Shown here piece after piece: positions 48,931-59,212 of a stretch of DNA of 64,000 nt. Below the pieces are notes generated by a model. The model made no database searches and was not told where the DNA came from. It worked only from the letters and a program-made list of their open reading frames with translations. The translations under genes were made by a program, and so were the position numbers. Each line of letters starts with the position of its first letter. Position 1 is the stretch's first letter. Origin of the DNA: Nautilus pompilius. Taxonomy: Eukaryota; Mollusca; Cephalopoda; Nautilida; Nautilidae. The stretch lies in contig JACATO010001575.1 of the NCBI GenBank assembly GCA_018389105.1, forward strand, positions 1-64,000, read 5' to 3'.

Positions 48931-49215
48931 CGGGAGGGGACAGGTGGTAGCGGGTTAGCTCCGTGAGGGGACCGTTGCTCCTGTACCGGGTTCGATCCCA
49001 GGTTGGGGTCGGAGGAGAGTTGTCGCTGATGATCGCCATAGCGTGAAACAGCTGTACGACATCTCCTTGGTGCCCGACTTGAGAGAGACCTCCCGGGTCC
49101 TTGGGGCCCCCGGTGTCGGGGGACCGAGCCGCTACATCCCTCAGTTACGAGGAGGACTCGGCATTTGGACGTCCAACTCGCTTAACAACAAGGACGAAAT
49201 ATACCTGGATAATCT
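48931..49215 (+). mobile_element. tRNA-derived SINE carrying a hammerhead ribozyme
   Basis: The tRNA-like head has an A box (TAGCGGGTTAGCTC, from 48,948) and a perfect pol III B box (GGGTTCGATCCC, 48,988-48,999). A hammerhead ribozyme fold begins 15 nt after the B box (49,014-49,066). The remainder is GC-rich, with a short hairpin-prone segment (GGGCCCCCGGTGTCGGGGGACC-like, about 49,099-49,122), and fades into AT-rich sequence near 49,215. No poly-A tail or clear target duplication was found. Its body differs from that of the other SINEs in the window, so it is a separate family. Confidence 0.65.
49014..49066 (+). ncRNA. Type I hammerhead ribozyme-like motif
   Basis: All three conserved core elements are present in order. 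The core is CTGATGA (49,026-49,032), a short stem II with CGC/GCG pairing and a CATA loop (49,034-49,043), and GAAA (49,045-49,048). Stem III is minimal: A-U and C-G pairs closed by an AGCT loop (49,048-49,055). The cleavage triplet is GTA, giving predicted self-cleavage between 49,056 and 49,057. Stem I pairs TGTCG (49,021-49,025) with CGACA (49,057-49,061) and, beyond a two-base bulge, GGAGA (49,014-49,018) with TCTCC (49,062-49,066). One flaw is visible: the first stem II pair (49,033 with 49,044) is T-T instead of a purine-pyrimidine pair, which may weaken cleavage. Minimal stem III type I hammerheads are known from animal retroelements. Confidence 0.75.
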
Positions 49216-49885
49216 GACGAATTAAGTCTACTGTATTCATCATCAGCACATCTGAAACCTCATGACAGACCACTACGAAACAAACGATTAGTTTGCAATC
49301 CTTTCTTACTCTTATTCAGAATAACACGTGGGATAACTGGTTCACGCGCTTCTATTAATTTCGATTATTTATCAAGTTGACGAATTTAGACCTTCATGAA
49401 GTCGGGCGTCCAAAGTTAAAGATGAAAAACCACGAGCTAACACGATCGTAATTCTTCACAGACTTCACTTTAAGCTAGCATACAAATATGTAACTGTTTT
49501 TGTGTTCTTTTTATACAATTAGATCTGTGTCCGCTTTCACGTTTCCGAGTACATGACGTAATGCAGGCCTCTTATCTAAAACCGCTACCTAATAACAGAC
49601 TCAGTGTGTTGCCGATTACCTTCCCCCACTCTCTTTCAATGTTAACAAAAACCATACACATCACCCACTCCACAGAATGAAAAACTTCAAATAGCACATA
49701 TTGTCTCCTAGTTTAAACTGCGACAGGTGCTCGGCTACAGATGGCGGTGAAGAGTACGTGGTATTATACTGGTTTTTGATGCATTTGGAACAAAGTAAAA
49801 AATAATGATATTAAAAGGAATAAACAAATTTTACAATGGATTCTTTCTGTTGCCAGGTTTTATCTCTTTTTTATTTTTATTTCAG
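49216..49885. other. Presumed TNF-gene intron upstream of the 33-codon exon
   Basis: AT-rich sequence with no supported coding segment. Its end (TTTTTTATTTTTATTTCAG) is the acceptor for the exon at 49,886. The matching donor was not found. Confidence 0.4.
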
Positions 49886-49984
49886 GAAATATTAAGTTTC
49901 AGACTAGCAGTGAGAGCAACGATGGTGAATCTAAACCGGCAGCTCACTTGATGGGGTCACGAGAACGAGAAAAGCAACAAAGAT
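49886..49984 (+). CDS. TNF ligand, internal exon (stalk and start of TNF homology domain)
   Basis: This exon of 99 nt lies between a strong acceptor (TTATTTTTATTTCAG) and a strong donor (AGAT|GTAAGT). It is phase 1 at both ends: the first two bases complete a codon, 32 full codons follow, and one base is carried over. It encodes a polar stalk segment (NIKFQTSSESNDGES), then KPAAHLMGS, the classic opening A strand of the TNF homology domain, and then a basic REREKQQR loop. The carried base joins the exon at 53,586 to give Ser, with the frame continuing exactly. The basic stretch at the A-A' loop is unusual and could be cleaved by furin-type proteases, but no RxKR-type site is complete. The cytoplasmic and signal-anchor exons must lie upstream. 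Confidence 0.85.
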
Positions 49985-52900
49985 GTAAGTTTTTGTTGCT
50001 TTTCTTACATAAAAAAGTTTTCTTGCAAATGTTAACTAGATCATCTATATAATAACAAAGAAAAGACTTAGCTAGCAAAGATTCATACCCGGTGAGGTTA
50101 ACTTTGATATTAATCTAGTTCAAGGTTAGACCAACGAACTGAAGAAGCCAATCAATGTCTCATTACAAAAAGAAAATGTTTATTAGATCAATTTTCAAAC
50201 CGGCTTAGCCAACAACCAGCTAAAGCTGTAGCTGTTGTTTTATTTATCAATGTTTATATGTAATATGTATATATATATATGTATATGTATATATATATAT
50301 AATGGCATAAAAGGAGAACCAGAAAAGAAGTAAAAAACAAACCGCACACAGAGAAAGGTGTTCAACTGAGGAAATTACGAGTGCTTATCTTTTATCTTTC
50401 TAGATATATGAGCATCGCAACACCGAATTTCTCGAACTCGGCGTAGAGTCTCCCCAGCACCTTAATGTTGCTACTTCTCGACATCCGATAACGGGGAATT
50501 TTTGTCTGCTACTGTACCTATTTCACATTATCCGACTAAATCCATTACACAGAACCAATCGGAAGTGTTTTTTAATAAATGATAGCACACCTAGATAACA
50601 TTTTTACTATCAATTAACACGCGGTTACATCACTTCCAGAAATCCCAATAATGCAGGATATTAAACATAATTAATTTCGTTTTCCATCCGGTCGAGTGCT
50701 TATACAGCTCAGAACTGATACGGTACATTTGGTTTAGAGTCACATGTCGACTTACGAAATTATTTTTCAATTAAGAGACCGTTTTTTTTAGAGGACACGC
50801 CTGTTTACATCTTTTAAGCAGCAAGCATACCAAGGCCATTCATTATCTTAAACCAAATAATCGAAGGTCAGGACATATAAAGTACAAGAAACTTAACTGC
50901 AATGCATATACATATCTCTCCTTTAAAGTCTTCTTCTATGCGGTAGTAGGGCTGTTACACAGCGCTAGTAATTAAGCGTACAACCGAAACCTTCGATCTA
51001 AAGTGAAAGTATATGAAGTTTATCATAGCCCCGCATACGATCAGTTATGGATGACTGATGCGGTAACGGCCAGCCCACTTCCCACTCCTCGTAAGTGTTG
51101 TTTTTTGTTTCAAATAAAGACGCAATGCTATCTATCGCTGCTTCTACAAAAAAATAAAAATAAAAGGACATTTTTAATAAATGCAAAATTATATTATAGA
51201 TGCTGGAGTAAATCGGAACCACTTTCATTTTATGAAGTTTATAAAATAGAATTACTTGAAAGACACGACGCTTTGTGTTTTAAATGGCGGATTTTTCTAG
51301 ACGAAAACCCGGCTTGGACTTCCGGTCTTTCTGCCTATTTCGGTTCAGTTTCTATTCAGTTAGAAGGCGCTCCCCTGTCTTCGTTTTTGCTTCTCCCCCC
51401 CCCCAGAACATAAAGAGGAAGAGAGAATTAAGATGTTAATGTGTTGCATACATGGGTTATTTTCGATTTTTTAAAAAAAATCTTGTAGCCGTTTTTTCGT
51501 GCATCCGATAGCGGTTAGCAAAGGAAAGGCCAGGGTCAGACGGTTTTAGTTCAGGATGCAAACGTTTTAGCGCAATTTTCTAAGTAAAAGATCTCCTTTC
51601 TTTATGTACATTGTTTACATATTGTTAATTAAAACCACAAATTAAACGTCAAAACCGGATATTGGAAAGAGCGATCGCGAAGTCAGTCGGGTCGTCATCT
51701 CAGCGCAGACCACAGATCTGTGTCAGCCGGGTCCGGTCCGTTGTCGGTGGTTGTGTTAGTTTCGTGTTGAGAAAATGGCTTCGCTCATTTGTGTTTGGTA
51801 CAGATTCCCTTTATATATCAAAAGGAAGCTTCAGTGGAATTGGTCGAAAATTCATTTTGACATCCTAATAATAAAGATTAAGTATTTTCTTTAAAGAAAG
51901 AAAGTGGTGCAATAATATTTGCCATTGTCTGTTTTCAAAACTGAAATAAGAGATGCACACATCAGAATTGTTTATAAAGGAAGTTAACAGGTACCCGATC
52001 GTCCGGAAACCAAATCCAAAGCTATAGCAACAAATGAAGAAAGAAACGAGCAGAAAATGCAATATTATCAAATATAAGGTTAAAGTTCAACCTAACTATT
52101 CGTCAAATGTAGTAATTTATGTAGAAATACAACTATAGAGTAATAAAGCTGTAAAATAATAAATGTACACCTCAATATTATTTTGACAAAAGAAATAGAT
52201 AGATGATAAATCAGACACAAAACGAATGCTTAAAGAAAAATCTGAATTATTTCGGTTGATGCAATGATTTTGGTCATCGAGCTGCTGTTATTTTTATTAG
52301 GTAAACCTTCAACGTTTAATAAACATCATAATTAAGATTAATTTATACCCATATCAAAAAATTTTTAAAAAATTTTAGTGAATTTTATTTCAAAATATTT
52401 CTAAAGCATGTGCAATACCAGCGACAAATAGCTGTTTTGAGAAGATCACAATCACCTATGTGTACGTCATAATTGTGCACAGTGCTGTATGTCGTTCCTT
52501 TAAGTTCTAGCGTTACTATCTTTTTATACTTTTGCTTCTAAAGAGGTTGAAAACATAATATGGCGCTTCCTGTAGTCTTGATGTGGAAACATTGAATTGG
52601 TTATTTCTCAAATGCATTTCTTAATTTAAGATTAGTACATTTAGTACTGAGACTGAATCATAAATAGTAGCTATATATGTGAAATTTGTGTTAACTTGTT
52701 CTAACTGTTGCATTTCATCTCGCATATTTATTTATTTCCTCAGCAATATGCGTGCTGAATAGCTTTTGTGATGATTCTACTTGTTAAAGTTAATGAAGCT
52801 TTAGATTCTATTCTTTGCTTTTCTTTTTCAGCCAATCTAGACTGATGCCACATAGCATAGTAGGCTAAAGTGTTCTTTTTTTTAAAACACACAACATCAA

Positions 52901-53585
52901 ACACTCAGCAATCAAAAGGCAGCGATTTCCAGACCAGCTGAGGCCAACTCTATAATCCAAACAACAGTAAAGTCCGCAAGTTAATGTGATCGAGCTTCAA
53001 GAGAGTTCTCTTCAGGATAGGGGGGGATCTCCGAAACCTAGGTTTATTGGTTAGTAAGTGCTAATACGTTAGTGGGGAATTCCCGAACTGATCCTTTACT
53101 TCTTATAGAATGGTTTAATGGATGACATTGAGAGGAGCAAAAAATATTTCTGTACGTAAATAAAGTCTGTATAGACAGCAGTGATTTCGTGCGTTCTAGC
53201 TCAGCCTGGATTCTTCTTCGAGATTTCTGTTCTCACACACACACTTGTCAAGGTCAGCGAGCAACCGGTACATATAAATAAGGCCCAGAGCTTCTTGTAC
53301 AAAACAGGAAGTCAGATTACAAAAGTGAACCACTTAGATCATTCCACTAAAGCCCTTTCAAACGGCGTTGATATAAAAACAAAAAAAGAAACCGCCTTGT
53401 AGCGCCGTATTTTCATGTAAATGTTTAACATATAAGAAATATCTAATACTTAGCTCGGGAGCTAACAACTCGGCACCTATTCATTACCGACAGGTGGCAC
53501 ATTCTATAAGAATTTTTTTTGTTGTTGCATTCTGTTGAGAGTCACTACGTATTCGATTTATTGCCGTATATATTTCTATTTTCAG
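49985..53585 (+). other. Phase 1 intron of the TNF ligand gene
   Basis: This GT-AG intron of 3,601 bp has a GTAAGT donor and a TTTCTATTTTCAG acceptor. It contains a (TA)n/GTATA tract near 50,268-50,302 and nothing else recognised. A 136-codon open frame at 51,003-51,413 inside it has no domain, and the flanking exons join in frame without it. Confidence 0.8.
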
Positions 53586-54022
53586 CGCCAGGTCGACAAT
53601 TTCCCATAAGTAACTGGATTTACAATAAAGATTTGGCGTTTACCAATCACGTTTCATATCGTCACGGGCGCATTGTGGTTCCTTCTACTGGACTTTACTA
53701 CGTGTACAGCCAGGTGTCGTTCCTAGAGGTGCTAGACTTCAACAACAAAGATGTGACTAAGCAGAGCACTACGGACTCGCCTAGCTTGTCCCACTATGTT
53801 TATAGATACAACATCATTTACCCGTACGGAGGGGAAGAAAATTTGGTGCAAAACTCAATTACGAAATGCTGGGGACAGTACAAATCGTTTGGGGAATACA
53901 CCAGTTATTTAGGGGCTGCCTTCCACCTTCGACAGGGAGACGAAATCTTCGTTAAAGTTTCGAATCTGACGCTCTTGGCTGTTAACCCTAAATCCAACTA
54001 CTTTGGTTTGTTTAAGCTGTAA
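53586..54022 (+). CDS. TNF superfamily ligand, terminal exon (TNF homology domain, TRAIL-like)
   Basis: The last coding exon gives 145 residues and TAA at 54,020. It encodes nearly the whole beta-sandwich domain of a trimeric TNF ligand, a type II membrane or shed cytokine that binds death or TNF receptors. In order: WIYNKDLAFTNHVSYRHG (A' to B strands), RIVVPSTGLYYVYSQVSF (B' and C strands, the family's best-conserved block), HYVYRYN (D/E region), ITKCWGQY, YTSYLGAAFHLRQGDEIFV (F and G strands) and YFGLFKL (terminal H strand). A sequon, NLT, follows the G strand. There is one cysteine, in KCW (codon 53,867-53,869), placed as in vertebrate TRAIL, where it binds zinc at the trimer axis; the Cys pair of TNF-alpha is absent. 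With the previous exon, the domain is about 162 residues, a usual length. The open frame extends upstream to 53,519 only through intron sequence; the acceptor and phase fix the start at 53,586. Confidence 0.95.
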
Positions 54023-54506
54023 GAGAAAGAAGAACGTGAACACGTGAAATGCATGTATGTTTCGCGTGTCTGTTGAAAACAACAAGCCCTCCATGGACAA
54101 ATTGGACAGATACACTTCTACACTCCCCTCGTCCTGAAGGAAAAGAAAAAACTGTCGAGCAAATTTGAAAAACTCTCAATGATCAATCAAGAATCACAAC
54201 CTTTATAATGTTAATTATTTTTTAAAGACTGTAATTCAAAGGTTTGTTCCGGCTTTTTACAAATCACACGTCACTGACGTCACTTGAAGAGTGATTCCCG
54301 TCACGTGATTTTTTTTCCGTTTTAAAAGTCTATCACGTGAGATATAAACGTTGGTCTGACCAGACGGGCTAATTCAGTTATTCTGGTCCGACCGATGAGG
54401 TTAATTCATTTCGACAATTATTTTATTATTTTTTTGTCTCTATTCTGACGAACCACACGATGATCTCGCTAACATCTCTAAAAATCACGCATTTCTACAG
54501 AGTTCG

Positions 54507-54512
54507 AATAAA
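54507..54512 (+). terminator. Polyadenylation signal of the TNF ligand gene
   Basis: AATAAA lies 485 nt after the stop codon and is the first canonical signal downstream. The transcript would end about 15-30 nt further on. The 3' UTR contains several CACGTG and CRE-like (CTGACGTCACT, about 54,283) sequences. A second AATAAA lies near 55,622. Confidence 0.5.
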
Positions 54513-55320
54513 ATTAGCGACTGAATTTCTCATTGCTTTTTCTAACAAATGAAATCTTTTCATTGGCCACTCCAGAGAGGAAAGTAACCTAAACGCTGCC
54601 ATTTCTCTTAACATTCCGTTTTTTCATCCGTTTCATTCTACTAAAACCTTTTTTCCCCCTTTTTTGCTTAATATCATATACTTCCAGTGTGCGCGCGTGT
54701 GTATTTTTTTAAAAATATATAACAAGTGATTTGTGTAAGTTTATGTAACACGTTATTACGGCAGTACGAATGATTTCAAAGAGTCCCCAAGTTTACACCA
54801 ATAGGAGAAGCAGCAACAGATCGTCAGCAAGACAACAATATTATCGAATGCATCTAGTGTCAGGTGTAAAAAATGTACATGGACAACTTGCGTGATATCG
54901 AAGGGTTCCTCTCGCGACGAAGACGGAAGTATGTCGATAATAGAAACAGCGACAACTTTTTTTTCTTTCATTAGCCGGGCTTCTCTGGATAAGACATAAG
55001 TAGGTTTTTGTTGTTGTTGTGGTTTTAAATTTAAAAGAGAAATATTAAAGATAATTTTAAAGAGCTATAAAACAGTTTTTTTCCCGCTGCACTGTTTTAT
55101 CATTATGAACGATCAGAGAATTATTAAATACAATTTTGATTATTTTACTACTTGTAGCCAAATATTTTCGATTGTATTTTTCTTGAAAAAATTATCAAAT
55201 ATTTTGTTATTTTTCTTTCTTTCTTCCGAACCTTTCGTATTCCAGGGTCGTGTGAATTGTTCTGTGGTGAAGACTTCGATAATAGCTGTATATGATGTTT
55301 ATTTCCAACCAAAACAATAC
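54513..55320. other. Non-coding downstream of the TNF gene
   Basis: AT-rich sequence with several poly-T runs. A 71-codon minus-strand frame (54,756-54,971) shows no family. No supported feature. Confidence 0.4.
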
Positions 55321-55502
55321 ATCATACATGGAAGATAACACACGACACATACACATGACGTACGCATGACGTACACATGATGTACACACGACACATACAC
55401 ATGACGTACACATGACGTACACATGATGTACACACGACACATACACATGACGTACACATGATGTACACACGACACGCACATCCATACATGGAATATAACA
55501 CA
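55321..55502. repeat. 46-bp period minisatellite with ACATGACGTAC subunits
   Basis: Units begin CACGACACATAC at 55,341, 55,387 and 55,433 (46-bp period), then at 55,468 after a shortened 35-bp unit. Each is built from smaller ACATGACGTAC and ACATGATGTAC pieces. The array is flanked on both sides by near-identical ATACATGGAA-ATAACACA segments. The open minus-strand frames through it (Cys/Val/His-rich) are repeat artefacts. Confidence 0.9.
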
Positions 55503-56627
55503 TGAAACACACACACACACACACATGACCGCTTTACTGTTGGAAGATTCCTTTGTCTGTGTTTTCATGATTTAGGAAAATGTATATATTTACCCACTTA
55601 TCTAACTGAATGCCACTCTAAAATAAAGATTAGCAGAAATCATAAAAATATTTCTTAAAAATTCAACAAATGAAATTAGTAATCGATAGATTTTAATCCA
55701 TTTCAAATTAATGTATTAACTGACAAAGTTATATAATAAGGATTTTATAGTTATTCAGAAACCAAAATAATAGAGTGAATTATGATTTAACAGTCCAAGT
55801 CAAGAATAACAATATTTGCTTCATTTAAAAAGTATCCAACCCACAATCAACTGTTTACCACAAATATTTGTTTGTAAAATTATCACAGTTATTAATCCTA
55901 AATAAGCTATTCACCTCTAAAACTATACTTGTGGTAGCTTTTGTAGAATATACATTTATTCATTTTGTTCTACCAAACGGCTGTTACTTTTAATTAGTTA
56001 AAAGTAAACATTACAAAAACAAATTAAATTCTATATTATTTTAATAAAGATTTATCGAACAAAATGATTATCCAAGTAATAATTTGATAAATTTCATCAG
56101 GTTCAGCCAGCTAGGATCAATTGTCTGTTTACGTTACCGAGAGTCCTCAGGGGTGTGTGACGTCAACAGTTCGGATTAACGTCGTGCGCACACCTGTTTA
56201 ACGGCGTCAGAAAACAAGAGTTTCTCTCTGCAGTATTTCAGGTTAATTATCTCCCTTTCTTATTAATTTTAAATAGGATGGATTGAGTATATATATCGGG
56301 CATAAGACACAATGTTGCATGACTTACTTTTACTGCATATTATATATACAGTATATATATATATATCAATCAAAAGGAAGCATAACTTTATTTTTTAATT
56401 TACGAAGTTTAGTGAAACTCAATTATTATTTTCCAAATCTATAGTACACAGTTTGGTTGGTGATAGTTACTGATAATTCATTTACTTTATATTCTTTGTT
56501 GTAAAGACAAGTTTGACTGCGAACAATTCAACCGATTACACGGCTGGAAGGAAGTTTTTTTACAGTGCTTTAACAACACCCCCGATACTACGTCTTGTAG
56601 TAAGAAAGACGGCGTTAGTTGTCAGAG
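55503..56627. other. Non-coding, nothing recognised
   Basis: (CA)n at about 55,508-55,524, then AT-rich sequence and short (AT)n patches near 56,340-56,365. No supported gene. Confidence 0.4.
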
Positions 56628-56750
56628 GGGTTAGTTGTCACAGCGCCAGCAATTCCCAATTAGACGTGTAGTTGAGGCTGTAATTGACGTCATATCGTAG
56701 CCTCGACTCCACGTCTAATTTGGAATTGCTGGCGCTGTGACAACTAACCC
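56628..56750. mobile_element. Foldback (hairpin) element, non-autonomous
   Basis: Two 52-nt arms (56,628-56,679 and 56,699-56,750) are inverted copies of each other with 49 of 52 positions paired, separated by a 19-nt loop. The arms start GGGTTAGTTGTCACAGCGCC. The loop centres on a perfect CRE octamer (TGACGTCA, 56,686-56,693). The segment GTTAGTTGTCA also occurs as an extra direct copy just outside the left arm (56,614-56,624). The structure is that of a MITE or foldback transposon, or a primary hairpin RNA. No transposase is nearby, and no target duplication was confirmed. Confidence 0.8.
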
Positions 56751-56846
56751 GGCGGTTTCCCCTAAAAAATTTTAATTGTGTAATGAATTATAATAAATTA
56801 CATTTAATGAATTATGTTGGTAATTTAATGTGTTTACTAAAACAGA

Positions 56847-56885
56847 TAATAATAATAATAATAATAATTTTTAAACAGTTATTGC

Positions 56886-56952
<67 letters not shown>
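56847..56952. repeat. (AAT)n followed by (ATT)n
   Basis: A 22-bp AAT tract (56,847-56,868) is followed after 17 bp by about 66 bp of ATT repeat. Because ATT is the complement of AAT, the pair can fold into a hairpin. Confidence 0.95.
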
Positions 56953-56953
<1 letters not shown>

Positions 56954-59022
56954 GATGTATAAAAATACATATATGCTATACAATGTCTTCGTAGTAAATT
57001 TAAACTGTCACAAAGGTATTATCGTCTCAGTTTTTAAAATCTATTTTCACAATTTCAATTCTCTAATAATGTCTATTATTATTATTTTTTTAAATACATC
57101 ACGTTTTTAATTGCCTTTCTCATTTATAATAAGTAAACGTGTCTTGCTACTTTAAAATGGCTGCCTCTTCGGTGACGCTGGTGAAAAAGGGTAGATAATT
57201 CTGTTACTAGAAGTAATGTTGTTGTTAAGTTTTATCCCCCGCACTATGTGAAAGCTTGCTTCTGTATTGCTGCTTTAAGACTGTAAGACAAATGAATTAA
57301 TAAAAAATATATACATATATAAATATATATGTGAATATGCTTAATATACATTTTGACAAAGCCATAAACAGACAACGCCATCGGCAGGATAGCACGCAAA
57401 AGTTTACTTACTACTAATATTATTATTTTTATTTGTATTTTTCAAAATTGCGATAAAAATGTCTATTGCAGTTGTATTACCAAACAACGCCATACTTAGA
57501 TGTAACAGCTTGCACGATTGGCTTACTTTTTCTTTTTATGTCTCTTACACTTAAAAAAAAAAAAACATGGCAATATTTTTGTATAAAGAAACACTTTGTG
57601 ATATCTTGACCCGAAGAAAAAAGAAAAATAAACAGAATTGCCTCAATCCTTTATATATATATACAAGAGTTGTGTTATTATTATTATTATTATTAACGTA
57701 ATACTGAAAATAAAGTTCAAAGGTTGTAACGAATGTTTAAGTAATTAAACTGAAAAAAAAATCGATCTTGTTTGTGCTACAGTATTGCGCATGCGCAACG
57801 ATTAATGTTTATAAAAATCGGCTTTACTTTTTTTGATGTTATTTCATTCGATTTTTGAGAGTATAAAAGTGCAATTGCCTCTTGTCATATAACTTAACAT
57901 CGGGTACAAAATATAGATAAAACGAATAAAAACTTCAATCAACCCCACAAGAGAACTGACCATGAAAAAGAAAGAAAAGTTGAAATAATTTCTTATTTCT
58001 CATTTGCATGGAAGTTTTGGTTATTGTTGGAATTTTCATTCATCCATTCTGATAAAAGAAACTCTTTTAGAGGTTTCATGAGATCGTGACTACTTTATGT
58101 AGAGCTAAGTAAACACCTGAATAGCCACTACCACTAAAGCAGGATAAATAAGTCGTTCGCCAGTTCTGCCGTCAGCGACGCCATTCGGTCACAAAGTACA
58201 AGAATATAACTGAAACATTACACACACGAACGGTGATACTTATCATGGGCTCCATCTTGTGGAAACAACACAAAGAGCAGAACACAATACATTTGTTTTA
58301 AGTTCATCTGAAATGTTTACAAGGGGGCATTGTTAACAAGGAAGTAAATTACCTTGCGCTATTATCCAGAGCAGCAAATTTTCAGGCGTGAATGATAACT
58401 ACACTGGAAAGTTGTGAAAATGATACAGACGACCGCAAGAACAGTGATATTTTAACAGATTAATGAATTAATAGAATAAATTCCAGCAGGCCGTAAATCA
58501 ATTTATAAGATAGCTGTCTTTCCTGGAGCCTTGTAAAATTCTTGCTGACATCTTGCCATCTTATACAAATTAAATTAAAACATTAATTTGTCTTATACCT
58601 GGGCGGAAGAATTCTCTCATTGTTTATTATAATCAATGACAGGGAATGATAGCACCAATAGACTAATTCTAATGAATATAAACATTTTATGTTGCCTATC
58701 TATAATTATTAATTGTTTGTTCAGTAAATTTCATGCTTTCTATACGGCTTATCTCTGCTGTCTTGTAAATACAACACCAGATATACAGTTATCTTCTCTT
58801 GCTTTTTACTAATAAAAGTCGACCCAACCAAAATAATAGCAATACGGTAATGTTTCTCCTCGCCGAACCTACGTGCCGTCCTCAGCACACAAGACATCCA
58901 CCAGAAAGAACCTCTGGTGCTTTTTTCCTGAACCAAGCGGAATATAGCAAGGTGCGGAGCTTACCCGCATACGCACTGCAGAAAATATCTACCAGAACTC
59001 TTCATGTTTTAGACGTGAGAAT
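56953..59022. other. Non-coding, no recognised gene
   Basis: AT-rich sequence with (TA)n and (ATT)n patches (57,310-57,330, 57,650-57,693). Frames at 58,721-58,936 (minus) and 58,799-59,143 (plus) overlap each other and carry no domain. Confidence 0.4.
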
Positions 59023-59212
59023 AAAAGATGCCAGCGTAACTGTTATGACTGCCAAGCCTTGGAAACGTATATTTACGGGATTAACTCTGTCAGGATCAAT
59101 ATCCATTCACCGTAAACTACTCATAGGGTCAAGGAAGTTTTAGAAAAAGTCAGACTCGCTCCGACAGAATGTCACGTGACACCAGCTTATAACAGTTACG
59201 CTGGCATCTTTT
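59023..59212. mobile_element. 190-bp element with perfect 24-bp terminal inverted repeats
   Basis: AAAAGATGCCAGCGTAACTG plus TTAT (59,023-59,046) is repeated exactly in inverted orientation at 59,189-59,212, with 142 bp between. The pairing stops at both borders. This is the architecture of a MITE, although the 5' A-rich end is atypical and no target-site duplication is evident. The interior is non-coding and holds a CACGTG-containing GTCACGTGAC palindrome. Confidence 0.65.

Noticed and set aside
51003-51413. 136-codon frame inside the TNF intron
   Set aside because: No domain, and the flanking exons already join into a complete TNF homology domain without it.
53519-53585. Upstream extension of the TNF-domain frame to an ATG at 53,519
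   Set aside because: This part is intron: a consensus acceptor lies at 53,585 and the preceding exon joins in phase. The extension gives no TNF-like residues.
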